Source of the DNA: Gloeobacter kilaueensis JS1
Lineage (GTDB): Bacteria > Cyanobacteriota > Cyanobacteriia > Gloeobacterales > Gloeobacteraceae
Reading direction: 5' to 3'
Assembly: GCF_000484535.1 (NCBI RefSeq)
Contig: NC_022600.1
Coordinates: forward strand, 496,001-560,000
DNA: 64,000 bases
The notes under the pieces are model-generated. The model saw only the letters and a program-made list of their open reading frames with translations, did not search any database and had not been told where the DNA came from. Shown here in pieces: positions 17,889 to 25,992 of this stretch. Position 1 is the stretch's first letter. Every line of letters begins with the position of its first letter. Both the position numbers and the translations under genes were made by a program.

Positions 17889-20256
17889 GCTTCAGTACGT
17901 GGGGGTTCGCTTCGACGTTGCCCGCTGCGTCGCGGGCACTGGCGGTCACGGTGTAGGAACCGGCGGGCAGGCCGTTCAGGGTGACCTGCCACTGCGAGTA
18001 GTCGGAGACAAGGGGAGACGCAGCTACGCCGTTGACCGTCACGCTGCTAATCGTGCCGTTGTCGATCGAAAAACCGCGCAGGGTCAGTGAACCGCCGGAA
18101 CCGAGCTGCACCTGGGAAGGGTTCGCTCCCAGGTTGGTGATCGCGCTCGAAGGCGGCAGATCGTCGATCGGATTGGCAACGTTCAAAGTCGCGTTGGTGG
18201 TGTGGGCGACCGAGACGTTGTTGTTGCCGATCTTCGAGTCGTGGGCGTAGGAGAGGCCGTCTTTTTGGGAGCTGACCAGATCGGAGTAGACGACCTTGGC
18301 CGCTTGGCCCGGACCGTAGTAGTCGTTGATGATGATTGGCCCCGAGTAGCTGCCGCCCGCTGAGCCGCTGGTCGGGTTGATGTAGCTGCCGGTGTAGTTT
18401 TGCTTGAAACCGGAGATCACGACGCTCGAACCGGAAATTTCGTAGTTGCCGGTGGGCGGGGTAAAGAAAGTGTCCGGCGCGTAGGCGCTCTGGATGTTCA
18501 GGTTCTGGAAGGTGACGTTCGGCCCGCTTGCGAAGGTCTTCATCGCGTTGCCGGTGTTCGAGATCGTCATGTTCTTGAAGGTCAGATCGCGGGTGTACTG
18601 CTGGTTGTTGAGGGCGTACTCGTACATCACCTCAAAGCCATAGTTGCTGTTGGTGCTCGTCACCGTGTCGATGAGCATACCGTTGCTGCCGATCGAAAAG
18701 GGATAGTGGATACTCCAGGCGGTGAACTTTTTGATCTGACCGGGCCGCGACAGGGTCCAGTTGCCGCCGTAGAACTGGGAACACCAGCGGTGCTCGTTGT
18801 GGCAGCTGTTCCCCTCAAAGCGCAGCAGGGGCAGGCTGTTGACCAGGGTGGGCACCTCGCTGCCGGTGGAGTTGAGCACCGGGGCGGTGAGGGCGGTCGG
18901 TCCCGAAAAAGTCTGGTCGTAGTAGTAGGTGACAGGCTCGATGTCGAACAGATAGCCGAAGGCGTCGTTCTCTGCCGACTGGTTGTTGATCAAGGCGTTG
19001 CGGCCATTCGCCCACCAGAAACCAAAACCTTCGCCGCTCAGATACGAGAGCGATTCCTTCGAGGCAGCGGTGCCGTTGAAGGCGTTGACCGCCAGGTTGT
19101 GATCGAGGAGGTTGTAGACTTCCGAGCCGTCCTCCAAAAAAAAGCCCGCCGCGTTGGTCTTGTAGCCAACGTTGTCGCGCACCAGGGCGTAGTCGGTGTC
19201 GTGGATGGTGATGAACTTGAAGCCGCCGTTGGTGACGGCGTTACCGGTGATATAAAAGCCGCGCATGGTGTCGTTGACCATGTGCAGGTGAATCGGGTAG
19301 CGACCGATGTTGCCTTCCTTCCCCAGGCCGTCGAAGCGGGCATACTCGATGGAGCCACTGCTGTAGGCGTGGTACATCGTGTGGCCGCGCGCGGCGGTGC
19401 TGCTGGTGTCGGCGGACTGCACGACGATGTTGCGCGTCAGATTGGCGACTTCCGGGTAGTAGCCCGACAACCCGGAATGGTCGTAGCTCAAAGCCGAGCT
19501 GAGGGTGATCGTCTTGCCGCTGATGGCGCTGATCGTGCGCTGCTCGGTGGTGGTACCGCCGTATCGAAGACTCGACGGGTCGGAGGCAAAACCGGACTTG
19601 CCGTTGTTGACGCCGACGACGATGATGCTGTCGCCCACCTTCCAGTCGCTGATGTCATCGACCACCGTCACCTTGGTGTTGCCGACGACGGCGTTACCGC
19701 TCAGCCGCGTCCAGGTCTTCTTAAGGGGCTGGCCGTGCAGGTCGAGGCGACCGCCGCAGACAATGATGCCAGGGGCGTCGCTGCTACTAAAATCGCTGTA
19801 GGCCACCAGCTTGATCGTCGCTGTCACCCCCGCAGGCAGCGGTGCTCCCGGCAGACCGATATTCAGCGACCCCGATGTGGCCTTGGTCGGCTCGCTGCCG
19901 TTGCACGAAGCGGTCTTGTCCACAGTCGCATTGTCGCCAATCTTGAGGAGGCCGACGCCCAGGTAGGTGCTCGATTGGGTCGAAAACTTCAAACTGCCGA
20001 ACACGCTCAGCGTGTGCAGGTTGATCTGGGAGTTGCTGTTGTAGGTGACGCTGCGGCTGGAGGGAATCACGACGTTGTCGCCGCTCGCCGGAAGAGAGCC
20101 GCCCCAGACTTTCGTATCGGTCCACGAACCGCTGGCGACCGCAGTCACCGTCCGCCCACTTGGGCTGGCCGCCGCACGGGCGGCAGTAATGCTGACAGTT
20201 TGCGACAGAAAACAGGCGAGTGCCAGAGGCACCCAGCAAGATGCACGAAGGAGCAT
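17866..20256 (-). CDS. Secreted G8-domain / right-handed beta-helix protein (CEMIP-like)
   Basis: A 796-residue exported protein with a Sec signal peptide (residues ~1-29). A G8 domain follows (WTDTKVWGG, VVIPSSRSV and later a GRLDLHG segment). A long Asn/Gly-rich beta-helix region then contains RYPIHLHMV near residue 320, close to a motif conserved in the CEMIP/TMEM2 hyaluronidase-related family (recalled family knowledge). The last ~80 residues look like an Ig-like domain. It is antisense to and convergent with the surrounding polysaccharide genes. A glycan-binding or glycan-cleaving role is inference. Confidence 0.8.
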   Translation of the reverse strand: MLLRASCWVPLALACFLSQTVSITAARAAASPSGRTVTAVASGSWTDTKVWGGSLPASGDNVVIPSSRSVTYNSNSQINLHTLSVFGSLKFSTQSSTYLGVGLLKIGDNATVDKTASCNGSEPTKATSGSLNIGLPGAPLPAGVTATIKLVAYSDFSSSDAPGIIVCGGRLDLHGQPLKKTWTRLSGNAVVGNTKVTVVDDISDWKVGDSIIVVGVNNGKSGFASDPSSLRYGGTTTEQRTISAISGKTITLSSALSYDHSGLSGYYPEVANLTRNIVVQSADTSSTAARGHTMYHAYSSGSIEYARFDGLGKEGNIGRYPIHLHMVNDTMRGFYITGNAVTNGGFKFITIHDTDYALVRDNVGYKTNAAGFFLEDGSEVYNLLDHNLAVNAFNGTAASKESLSYLSGEGFGFWWANGRNALINNQSAENDAFGYLFDIEPVTYYYDQTFSGPTALTAPVLNSTGSEVPTLVNSLPLLRFEGNSCHNEHRWCSQFYGGNWTLSRPGQIKKFTAWSIHYPFSIGSNGMLIDTVTSTNSNYGFEVMYEYALNNQQYTRDLTFKNMTISNTGNAMKTFASGPNVTFQNLNIQSAYAPDTFFTPPTGNYEISGSSVVISGFKQNYTGSYINPTSGSAGGSYSGPIIINDYYGPGQAAKVVYSDLVSSQKDGLSYAHDSKIGNNNVSVAHTTNATLNVANPIDDLPPSSAITNLGANPSQVQLGSGGSLTLRGFSIDNGTISSVTVNGVAASPLVSDYSQWQVTLNGLPAGSYTVTASARDAAGNVEANPHVLKLKLLAPK

Positions 20257-20887
20257 ATTACCTCTGCTTGAACGGGAAAAAATGCAGCAGGAAGTGCTCG
20301 CCTCATAGGCGAATAGGGAGTCTACAAGCAGCCTTCAGACAGGCCAGGAGCAATGAACTCAGCCCGCTGAACAACTTAACTGCATAAGCTGTGTACTGGT
20401 GTTACTGATTTTGAGCTGTGGGGAGTCCGCCTTGAAGGAAACTTCAGGGCGGAATAGAAGCATTGGGTGGAAGTGCGTTACGGTTCTGTTTTTAGAACAC
20501 AAACACAATACCCTGACGCTCTAAAGTTTCTGACATAATCTCACCAATATTTGGGAGGAAAAATTTTGGACCCTGTCCGGTGAGTAGTAAGATGAATTTA
20601 CCAGAATCATCCATCGAGTAATACGGCCAGATGGCGAAAAAAAATGACAAACTGGCTAGCCGCCTGGATAGCCGCCAGAGCGCTTTCTGGCATTTGCAAA
20701 AAATATAAGAGCGATCCGCACGCAGGTGTGGCTACCGCTGGCAGAACAAAGAATTTATGCCGACCAAACTAGCATAAACTCCTCCACATGTTCAGCAATT
20801 TATGCTGGCCTGCAGGCATAAATGACCTGCTGGTACTTCGGAAGAAAAGCTGTTGCGTGACTGACCCCACAATAGAGCCGATTCGCC
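20257..20887. other. Gene-free 630-base region with an operator-like block
   Basis: No convincing coding frame is visible on either strand. The region is more AT-rich than its neighbours and separates the divergent G8 and methyltransferase genes, so it must hold both promoters. The only structured signal is the TTTATGC/GCATAAA block at 20754-20822, listed separately. Confidence 0.6.
20754..20822. promoter_or_regulatory. Two paired TTTATGC/GCATAAA inverted repeats (candidate operator)
   Basis: Four 7-base half-sites form two inverted repeats: TTTATGC at 20754-20760 with GCATAAA at 20772-20778 (11-base gap), and TTTATGC at 20799-20805 with GCATAAA at 20816-20822 (10-base gap). Their centres are about 44.5 bases apart, roughly four helical turns. 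The block ends 65 bases before the methyltransferase start. Such phased dyads usually bind dimeric regulators; the regulator is unknown. Confidence 0.5.
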
Positions 20888-21808
20888 ATGCTTGATCACA
20901 GTAACGTCAAACAATTCTACGAGCAACTGTACACCACCGACTACATGGGCGAGGACGGCTTCGCCTGCTGGAGTCAGAATGGCGTCGAGCTAGAGCGGGT
21001 CAGGGACGTGCTCTGCCAGGTACAGGGTCCGATCGCCTCGGTGCTCGACTACGGCTGCGGCCAGGGCCGCTGGGCAACGGTGCTGGCGGAGCAATTTCCT
21101 GCCGCCCAGGTAACGGGCATCGATATTTCCCAGACGGCGATTGCCAGAGCACAGCAGCGCTTTGCGATGCATCGCTTCGTCGCCTTCGACGGCGAGCGCG
21201 CCCCCTTCGCGGACGGGTCCTTCGATCTGCTGTTTTCGTACCACGTGCTGGAGCACGTCATCGACCTGGAGGCGGTCGTCGCCGACATGGCCCGGCTGGT
21301 CAAAAAAGGCGGATACCTGTGCATTATCTTTCCGTGCGCCAACGCGGGCTCCCTCGAAGAAAAGACGATGCGCCTGATCAAAGACGGCAAGGTGACGACG
21401 CCCCAGGGCGAGATGGTCTTTCATTTTGAGCGCTCCGCCGGTCACCTGCGCCGGTTAAGTAGCGCCCAGATAAGCGAGCGCTTCGCCTGCCAGGGAGCGC
21501 GGCTAAGGGAGCAATCCTTCGCCTGCCAGTTTTTTGGGGCGGTCGATTATCTGGTGCGCTCGACCGACGGCGGTTACATTCGCTCGTTCTGTGCCGTCGG
21601 ACGGGCGGTGCATCGGCTGGCCGCCCTCCGGCTCGGGGTGCTGCAGTACGCGCTGCTCGTCGTCGCCCGCCTCATCAAGTGGCGTCGGCTCGGGTGGCTA
21701 TCCTCCGGTTGCGAGGCACTCGTCACCTCCCTGGCGCGGCTGGAGTGGCGGCTGGGCCGCCATCGCCCGAACGGTTCCGCCCAATTTCTGCTGTTTGAAA
21801 AAATCTGA
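20888..21808 (+). CDS. Class I SAM-dependent methyltransferase
   Basis: The 306-residue protein has SAM-binding motif I VLDYGCGQGRW (near residue 55), a motif II region with VTGIDIS, and DLLFSYHVLEHV, as in small-molecule and glycan methyltransferases. A C-terminal extension of ~110 basic and hydrophobic residues is not part of the core fold and may contact the membrane. It lies inside the polysaccharide locus, so a sugar or lipid-linked glycan is the likely acceptor (inference). The tnpB gene starts 18 bases after it. Confidence 0.8.
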   Translation: MLDHSNVKQFYEQLYTTDYMGEDGFACWSQNGVELERVRDVLCQVQGPIASVLDYGCGQGRWATVLAEQFPAAQVTGIDISQTAIARAQQRFAMHRFVAFDGERAPFADGSFDLLFSYHVLEHVIDLEAVVADMARLVKKGGYLCIIFPCANAGSLEEKTMRLIKDGKVTTPQGEMVFHFERSAGHLRRLSSAQISERFACQGARLREQSFACQFFGAVDYLVRSTDGGYIRSFCAVGRAVHRLAALRLGVLQYALLVVARLIKWRRLGWLSSGCEALVTSLARLEWRLGRHRPNGSAQFLLFEKI

Positions 21809-21826
21809 TTGACCCCCTGTCTTTTT

Positions 21827-23008
21827 ATGCTCATTCTCGAAGTCAAACTCAAAGGCCGCCCCCAGCAATTTGAAGCGATCGACGGAGCGATCCGCGCCGC
21901 TCAATTCATTCGCAACAAGGCGGTCGAGTACTGGCAAAATCACACGACGGCGGGCAAGCACGATCTCAACAAGTACTGTGCTGTCCTCGCCCAGGAATTC
22001 GAGTGGGCGCAAAAACTCAATTCGATGGCCCGTCAGGCCAGCGCCGAGCGGGCCTGGTCCTCGATTGCGCGGTTTCTCGATAGCCGCAGGCGCAAGATTT
22101 CCGGCAAGAGACGCTTCCCCCGCTTCAAGCACAACAGTCGCACCGTCGAGTATAAATCGACGGGCTGGAAGCTCTCCGACGACCGCAAGAGTATCACCTT
22201 CACCGATGGGTTCCAGATCGGTCAACTGCGACTGATCGGCACCTACGACCTTTCGTACCAGCGGGATTTGATCAAGCGCGTGCGCCTGGTGCGCCGCGCC
22301 GACGGCTATTACTGCCAGTTCTGCGTCGATGTCGAGCGCCAGGTGAACCACACCTACAACGGCGCAATGGCGGGCCTCGACATGGGCCTCGACGACTTTT
22401 GCACGACGACGAGCGGTGAGCGAATCGCCAGTCCCGCTGGAATCGCTCGTTCAGAAAGGGGGTTCAGGCGATTGAGGCGCAGGCTCAATCGCAAGCAAAA
22501 AAAATCAAAAAACCGCTCCAAGCTCGTGCGCCGCCTCAACCGCAAATATCTCAAGTTGACCAGACAGCGTAAGGACTTTGCCATCAAATCGGCAAAGGCG
22601 CTATGTGAGTCAAACGATCTCATCGTCTACGAAAACTTGAAGATTCGGCCTCGCAGCCGCCGCTACCGCCAGTGCCGCAGTTTTTCAGACGACATCTGGC
22701 CGGTCTTTGCGCGCTGGCTCGAATACTACGCCCGACTGCACCGGATTGTCACCGTTGCGCTATCCCCTCGATTTTCCCGCACGCTCTGTCCACGCTGCGG
22801 CCATCCGCAGCAGCAGGCACTCAGCAGCCGCACCCACTGCTGCGTACAGTGTGGGCACCGCGAAACGCGAGCCGCGCAATTGCTCGCACGGGAAATTCTG
22901 GTAAGGGGGATACAGCAGCTCAGTACCGCGGGGCACGTGGAAACTGCCGGCCTTGAGCCGGAAAAAAGCCTGGGAAGAGAAGCACCCCTGCCTGGAACAG
23001 GTAACTGA
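21827..23008 (+). CDS. tnpB: IS605-type TnpB (OrfB), full length but with altered RuvC-III motif
   Basis: A 393-residue TnpB of the cyanobacterial type. It keeps the N-terminal region (SMARQASAERAW), RuvC-I GLDMGLDDF with the catalytic Asp, RuvC-II IVYENLKI with Glu, and a four-Cys zinc finger (CPRCGH and CVQCGH). The third motif, normally DRDxNAA, reads HRETRAA, so the last catalytic Asp is replaced by Glu and the Asn by Arg; the usual TSQxC segment is also changed to SRTLC. The ATG at 21827 is preferred to an upstream TTG. No tnpA is near. It may be a decaying element or a domesticated protein. Confidence 0.85.
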   Translation: MLILEVKLKGRPQQFEAIDGAIRAAQFIRNKAVEYWQNHTTAGKHDLNKYCAVLAQEFEWAQKLNSMARQASAERAWSSIARFLDSRRRKISGKRRFPRFKHNSRTVEYKSTGWKLSDDRKSITFTDGFQIGQLRLIGTYDLSYQRDLIKRVRLVRRADGYYCQFCVDVERQVNHTYNGAMAGLDMGLDDFCTTTSGERIASPAGIARSERGFRRLRRRLNRKQKKSKNRSKLVRRLNRKYLKLTRQRKDFAIKSAKALCESNDLIVYENLKIRPRSRRYRQCRSFSDDIWPVFARWLEYYARLHRIVTVALSPRFSRTLCPRCGHPQQQALSSRTHCCVQCGHRETRAAQLLAREILVRGIQQLSTAGHVETAGLEPEKSLGREAPLPGTGN

Positions 23009-23045
23009 ACCACGCAAGTGCGCTCGTTGAATCAGGAATTTCGTA

Positions 23046-23078
23046 ATCGCCGCCCAGCGGTGGTTGCGCAAGTGTCAA
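23046..23078 (+). ncRNA. Candidate right-end hairpin and 3' part of an omegaRNA
   Basis: Shortly after the tnpB stop, an 8-bp stem (46-53 paired with 57-64, two G-T pairs, CCA loop) is followed by TTGCGCAAGTG and TCAA. A subterminal hairpin close to a TCAA-like cleavage site is the known layout of IS200/IS605 right ends, where the guide RNA scaffold also ends. The boundary is a guess; no left end was found. Confidence 0.35.
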
Positions 23079-23090
23079 TGCTTGGAAACC

Positions 23091-23136
23091 TATTGCCTGG
23101 ACAGGCATACGCTAGAGTATGCCTGTCCCAGCAATA
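23091..23136. repeat. Long hairpin: 18 paired bases per side
   Basis: Outer arms TATTGC and GCAATA enclose, after a 2-base mismatch, perfect 12-base arms GGACAGGCATAC and GTATGCCTGTCC around a GCTAGA loop. It lies between tnpB and the oxidoreductase start at 23154 and has no T-run, so it is not a typical terminator. It may be part of a mobile-element end or an RNA leader structure. Confidence 0.8.
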
Positions 23137-23153
23137 CATCTGGACAATTCACC

Positions 23154-24212
23154 ATGCAAACAATCGATGTCGCGGTGGTCGGTGCGGGCAACTGGGGCTT
23201 TAACCACGTGCGCACCTTTGGCCAGTTGCCGGGCTGTCGGCTCAGGGCCGTGAGCGATCTCAGCGCCAAAAATTTAGACAAAGTCCGCCGCCAGTTTCCA
23301 GAAGTGTTCGTCAGCGAGGACTACGAGCAGGTGCTGGACCTGGCGGATCTGCAGGCGGTGGTGGTGGCGACGACCGCCGCCACGCATTACCCCATCGCCC
23401 GCGCCGCCCTGGAGCGGGGCAGGCACGTCCTGGTCGAAAAGCCGATGACCCTCGACATGGACGAGGCCCAGGCGCTCATCGAACTGGCGCGCTCAAAAAA
23501 CCGCGTGCTGATGGTCGGGCATATTCTGCTCTTCCATCCGGTCGTTACCGCCCTCAAGCGGGCGATCGAAGCCGGCACCCTGGGCAAGATCCACTACATC
23601 TACTCGCAGCGGGTCAACCTGGGCCAGGTGCGGACCGACGAAAATTCGCTCTGGAGCCTTGCTCCCCACGACATCTCGGTGATGCTCTATCTGTTGGGCC
23701 AGTACCCCGAGAGCGTCTCGGCCACAGGCCAGGCATTCATCAGCCAGGCGGTGCAGGACGTCGTCTTTTTTAGCCTCAAATTTCCCGAGGGCCAGCTCGG
23801 CCACGGCCACGCGAGCTGGCTCGACCCGAGCAAGATCCGCCAGTTTACGATCGTGGGCAGCCGCAAGATGGCGGTCTTCGACGACATGCAGCCGGTCGAA
23901 AAGCTGCGCCTCTACGACAAGGGCGTGGACATCGCCGAGAGCTACGACTCCTGGGGCGGTGCTTTGAGCCTGAGACAGGGCGACATCACGATCCCGGCCA
24001 TCCAGATGAGTGAACCCCTGCGCAACGAGGCGCTGCACTTTTTAGAGTGCGTGCGCGAGGGCAAACCTCCCCTCACCGACGGCATCAACGGCTTAGAAGT
24101 GCTGAGTCTCCTGCAGGCGGCCCAGCGCTCGCTCGAAGCGGGCGGCAGCGCCGTGCCCACCGTGCTCCCCGAGCGGGTACGCGAACTCAAGCTTGCTTCT
24201 TACCACAGGTAA
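23154..24212 (+). CDS. wbpB: Gfo/Idh/MocA oxidoreductase, UDP-sugar 3-dehydrogenase type (WbpB-like)
   Basis: The 352-residue protein has the NAD motif [13 protein letters not shown], the family's [19 protein letters not shown] and a [15 protein letters not shown] segment seen in WbpB/GnnA-like UDP-GlcNAc(A) 3-dehydrogenases. It would oxidise C3 of UDP-GlcNAcA so that the aminotransferase at 9303 can add nitrogen. The ATG at 23154 follows a long hairpin. The next two genes, spaced by 7 and 4 bases, match the remaining pathway steps, so the three form an operon. Confidence 0.87.
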   Translation: MQTIDVAVVGAGNWGFNHVRTFGQLPGCRLRAVSDLSAKNLDKVRRQFPEVFVSEDYEQVLDLADLQAVVVATTAATHYPIARAALERGRHVLVEKPMTLDMDEAQALIELARSKNRVLMVGHILLFHPVVTALKRAIEAGTLGKIHYIYSQRVNLGQVRTDENSLWSLAPHDISVMLYLLGQYPESVSATGQAFISQAVQDVVFFSLKFPEGQLGHGHASWLDPSKIRQFTIVGSRKMAVFDDMQPVEKLRLYDKGVDIAESYDSWGGALSLRQGDITIPAIQMSEPLRNEALHFLECVREGKPPLTDGINGLEVLSLLQAAQRSLEAGGSAVPTVLPERVRELKLASYHR

Positions 24213-24219
24213 CACTGCC

Positions 24220-24810
24220 GTGTCCGACAACGTCGAATACTTCGTCCATCCTTCGTCCTACGTCGATGCTCCGGCGACGATCGGAGCGGGTACGCAGATC
24301 TGGCATTTTTGTCACATCAGCGCTGGAGCCACACTGGGTGAGCGCTGCAAGCTCGGACAGAACGTCTTTGTCGCAGCGGGCGTGCGCATCGGCAACAACG
24401 TCAAGATCCAGAACAACGTCTCGATCTATGCCGGGGTGAGCCTCGAAGACGACGTTTTTTGCGGGCCGTCGATGGTCTTTACCAACGTCAAGACGCCCCG
24501 CTCCGCCTTCGTGCGCAACACCAGCGACGACTACCTGACCACCGTCGTGCGGCGAGGGGCGAGTATCGGGGCGAACGCCACGATCGTCTGCGGGATCACC
24601 GTCGGTGCCCACGCCCTCATCGGGGCCGGAGCGGTGGTCACAAAGGACGTGCCCGACTACGCGGTGATGGTGGGCAACCCGGCCCGCCGGCGGGGCTGGG
24701 CCTGCCAGTGCGGTGTGGGCCTCAAGCAAGAAGCCGAGAACTTCCGCTGTCCAGCCTGCGACCGGCACTACCGTCAGTCCAGCGATCACCTGCTTGTGTT
24801 GGAGAAATAG
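24220..24810 (+). CDS. wbpD: Left-handed beta-helix N-acetyltransferase (WbpD-like)
   Basis: A 196-residue hexapeptide-repeat acetyltransferase with [41 protein letters not shown] and [14 protein letters not shown], closely matching WbpD-type enzymes that acetylate the 3-amino group of UDP-GlcNAc(3NH2)A. After the helix, a short tail holds two Cys pairs (CQCG and CPAC), a possible zinc ribbon not needed for the core reaction. The start is GTG at 24220, 7 bases after the oxidoreductase stop; no closer ATG exists. Confidence 0.88.
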   Translation: MSDNVEYFVHPSSYVDAPATIGAGTQIWHFCHISAGATLGERCKLGQNVFVAAGVRIGNNVKIQNNVSIYAGVSLEDDVFCGPSMVFTNVKTPRSAFVRNTSDDYLTTVVRRGASIGANATIVCGITVGAHALIGAGAVVTKDVPDYAVMVGNPARRRGWACQCGVGLKQEAENFRCPACDRHYRQSSDHLLVLEK

Positions 24811-24814
24811 GTCC

Positions 24815-25903
24815 GTGCGTATCCTTACCGTCGTCGGGGCGCGCCCCCAGTTCGTCAAAGCCGCTGCTGTAAGCCGCATCCTCCGCCGCGAGCACCGCGA
24901 AATTCTCGTCCATACCGGCCAGCACTACGACCACGGCCTCTCGCAGGTGTTCTTCGACGAACTGGAGATGGCCCCGCCGGACTACAACTTAAAAGTCGGC
25001 TCCGGCTCCCACGGTCATCAGACTGGCCAGATGCTCGTGCGCATCGAAGACGTTCTCCTCCAGGAGCGGCCCGACGCGGTGCTCGTCTATGGCGACACCA
25101 ACTCGACTCTCGCCGCTGCCCTGGCGGCTGCCAAACTGCACATTCCGGTGGCCCACGTCGAGGCGGGCCTGCGCAGCTTCAACCCGGCGATGCCGGAAGA
25201 AATCAACCGCCGCCTCACCGACCACCTCTCCCAGATCCTCTTTGCGCCGACGGCTGCCGCCACCGCCCAGCTCGGGCGCGAGGGGATTGCAGCCGGTGTC
25301 CATCAGGTGGGCGATGTGATGTACGACATCTTGCAGGCCAACTTAGAGCGCTCCCGCGCCTGCTCCCGGTTGCGCGCCGCTCTCGGGCTGGAGGCGGGGC
25401 GGTACGTGCTCGCCACCATCCACCGCGCCGAAAATACCGACGACCCGGAGCGTCTGCGGGCGATCCTGGAGGCGTTCAGCGCCATCGATCTGCCGGTGCT
25501 CTGGCCAATGCACCCGCGCACCCGCGCCCGGATCGGCCAGTTTGGGCTGGAGCCCCTCCTGGCCGCTGCCCCCCAACTGCGGGTGGTGGAGCCGGTGGGC
25601 TACCTCGACATGCTCGCCCTCGAAGCGCAGGCGCGGCTGATTCTTACCGACTCGGGCGGCGTGCAAAAAGAAGCCTACCTGCTCGCTGTGCCCTGCCTGA
25701 CGGTGCGCGGCGAAACAGAGTGGATCGAAACGGTCAGCTCGGGCTGGAACCGGCTGGTGGCCGCCGAACCGGCGGCGATTGCCCTTGCGGTTACAGGCTG
25801 CACCCGCCCCGCCGAGCACCCGGCCCACTACGGCGATGGGAACGCCGCCCGGCGGATCGTCGAGGTGCTCGAACGGCACTTTGCCGTCGCCGTCCCCGCT
25901 TAA
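24815..25903 (+). CDS. wbpI: UDP-sugar 2-epimerase (WecB family, WbpI-like)
   Basis: The 362-residue protein shows the GT-B-fold epimerase pattern: VVGARPQFVKAAAV, HTGQHYD, VYGDTNSTLA, HVEAGLRSF, PEEINRRLTDH, and a C-terminal LTDSGGVQKEA near the UDP site. WbpI converts UDP-GlcNAc(3NAc)A to UDP-ManNAc(3NAc)A; WecB, which acts on UDP-GlcNAc, is the main alternative and cannot be excluded by sequence alone. The pathway context favours WbpI. The start is GTG at 24815, 4 bases after the acetyltransferase stop, and a strong terminator follows. Confidence 0.88.
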   Translation: MRILTVVGARPQFVKAAAVSRILRREHREILVHTGQHYDHGLSQVFFDELEMAPPDYNLKVGSGSHGHQTGQMLVRIEDVLLQERPDAVLVYGDTNSTLAAALAAAKLHIPVAHVEAGLRSFNPAMPEEINRRLTDHLSQILFAPTAAATAQLGREGIAAGVHQVGDVMYDILQANLERSRACSRLRAALGLEAGRYVLATIHRAENTDDPERLRAILEAFSAIDLPVLWPMHPRTRARIGQFGLEPLLAAAPQLRVVEPVGYLDMLALEAQARLILTDSGGVQKEAYLLAVPCLTVRGETEWIETVSSGWNRLVAAEPAAIALAVTGCTRPAEHPAHYGDGNAARRIVEVLERHFAVAVPA

Positions 25904-25925
25904 AGCTGTTCAGTCCCCTCGCCTC

Positions 25926-25962
25926 GGCGGCCCGGTTCGGTTGAACCGGGCCGCCATTTTTT
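25926..25962 (+). terminator. Rho-independent terminator
   Basis: A perfect 13-bp GC-rich stem (25926-25938 with 25943-25955) and GGTT loop precede ATTTTTT. It ends the wbpB-wbpD-wbpI operon. Confidence 0.92.
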
Positions 25963-25992
25963 CCTGCATTCTGCGCTTCGGAGCTTTCCCCC

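Noticed and set aside
18400-20271. A 623-codon open frame on the + strand
   Set aside because: It is exactly antisense to the G8 protein, which has a signal peptide and recognisable domains; high GC keeps the opposite frame open.
21809-21813. TTGAC directly after the methyltransferase stop, as a possible TnpB target motif at a left end
   Set aside because: Only 13 bases separate it from the tnpB ATG, leaving no room for a left-end hairpin; the match may be chance.
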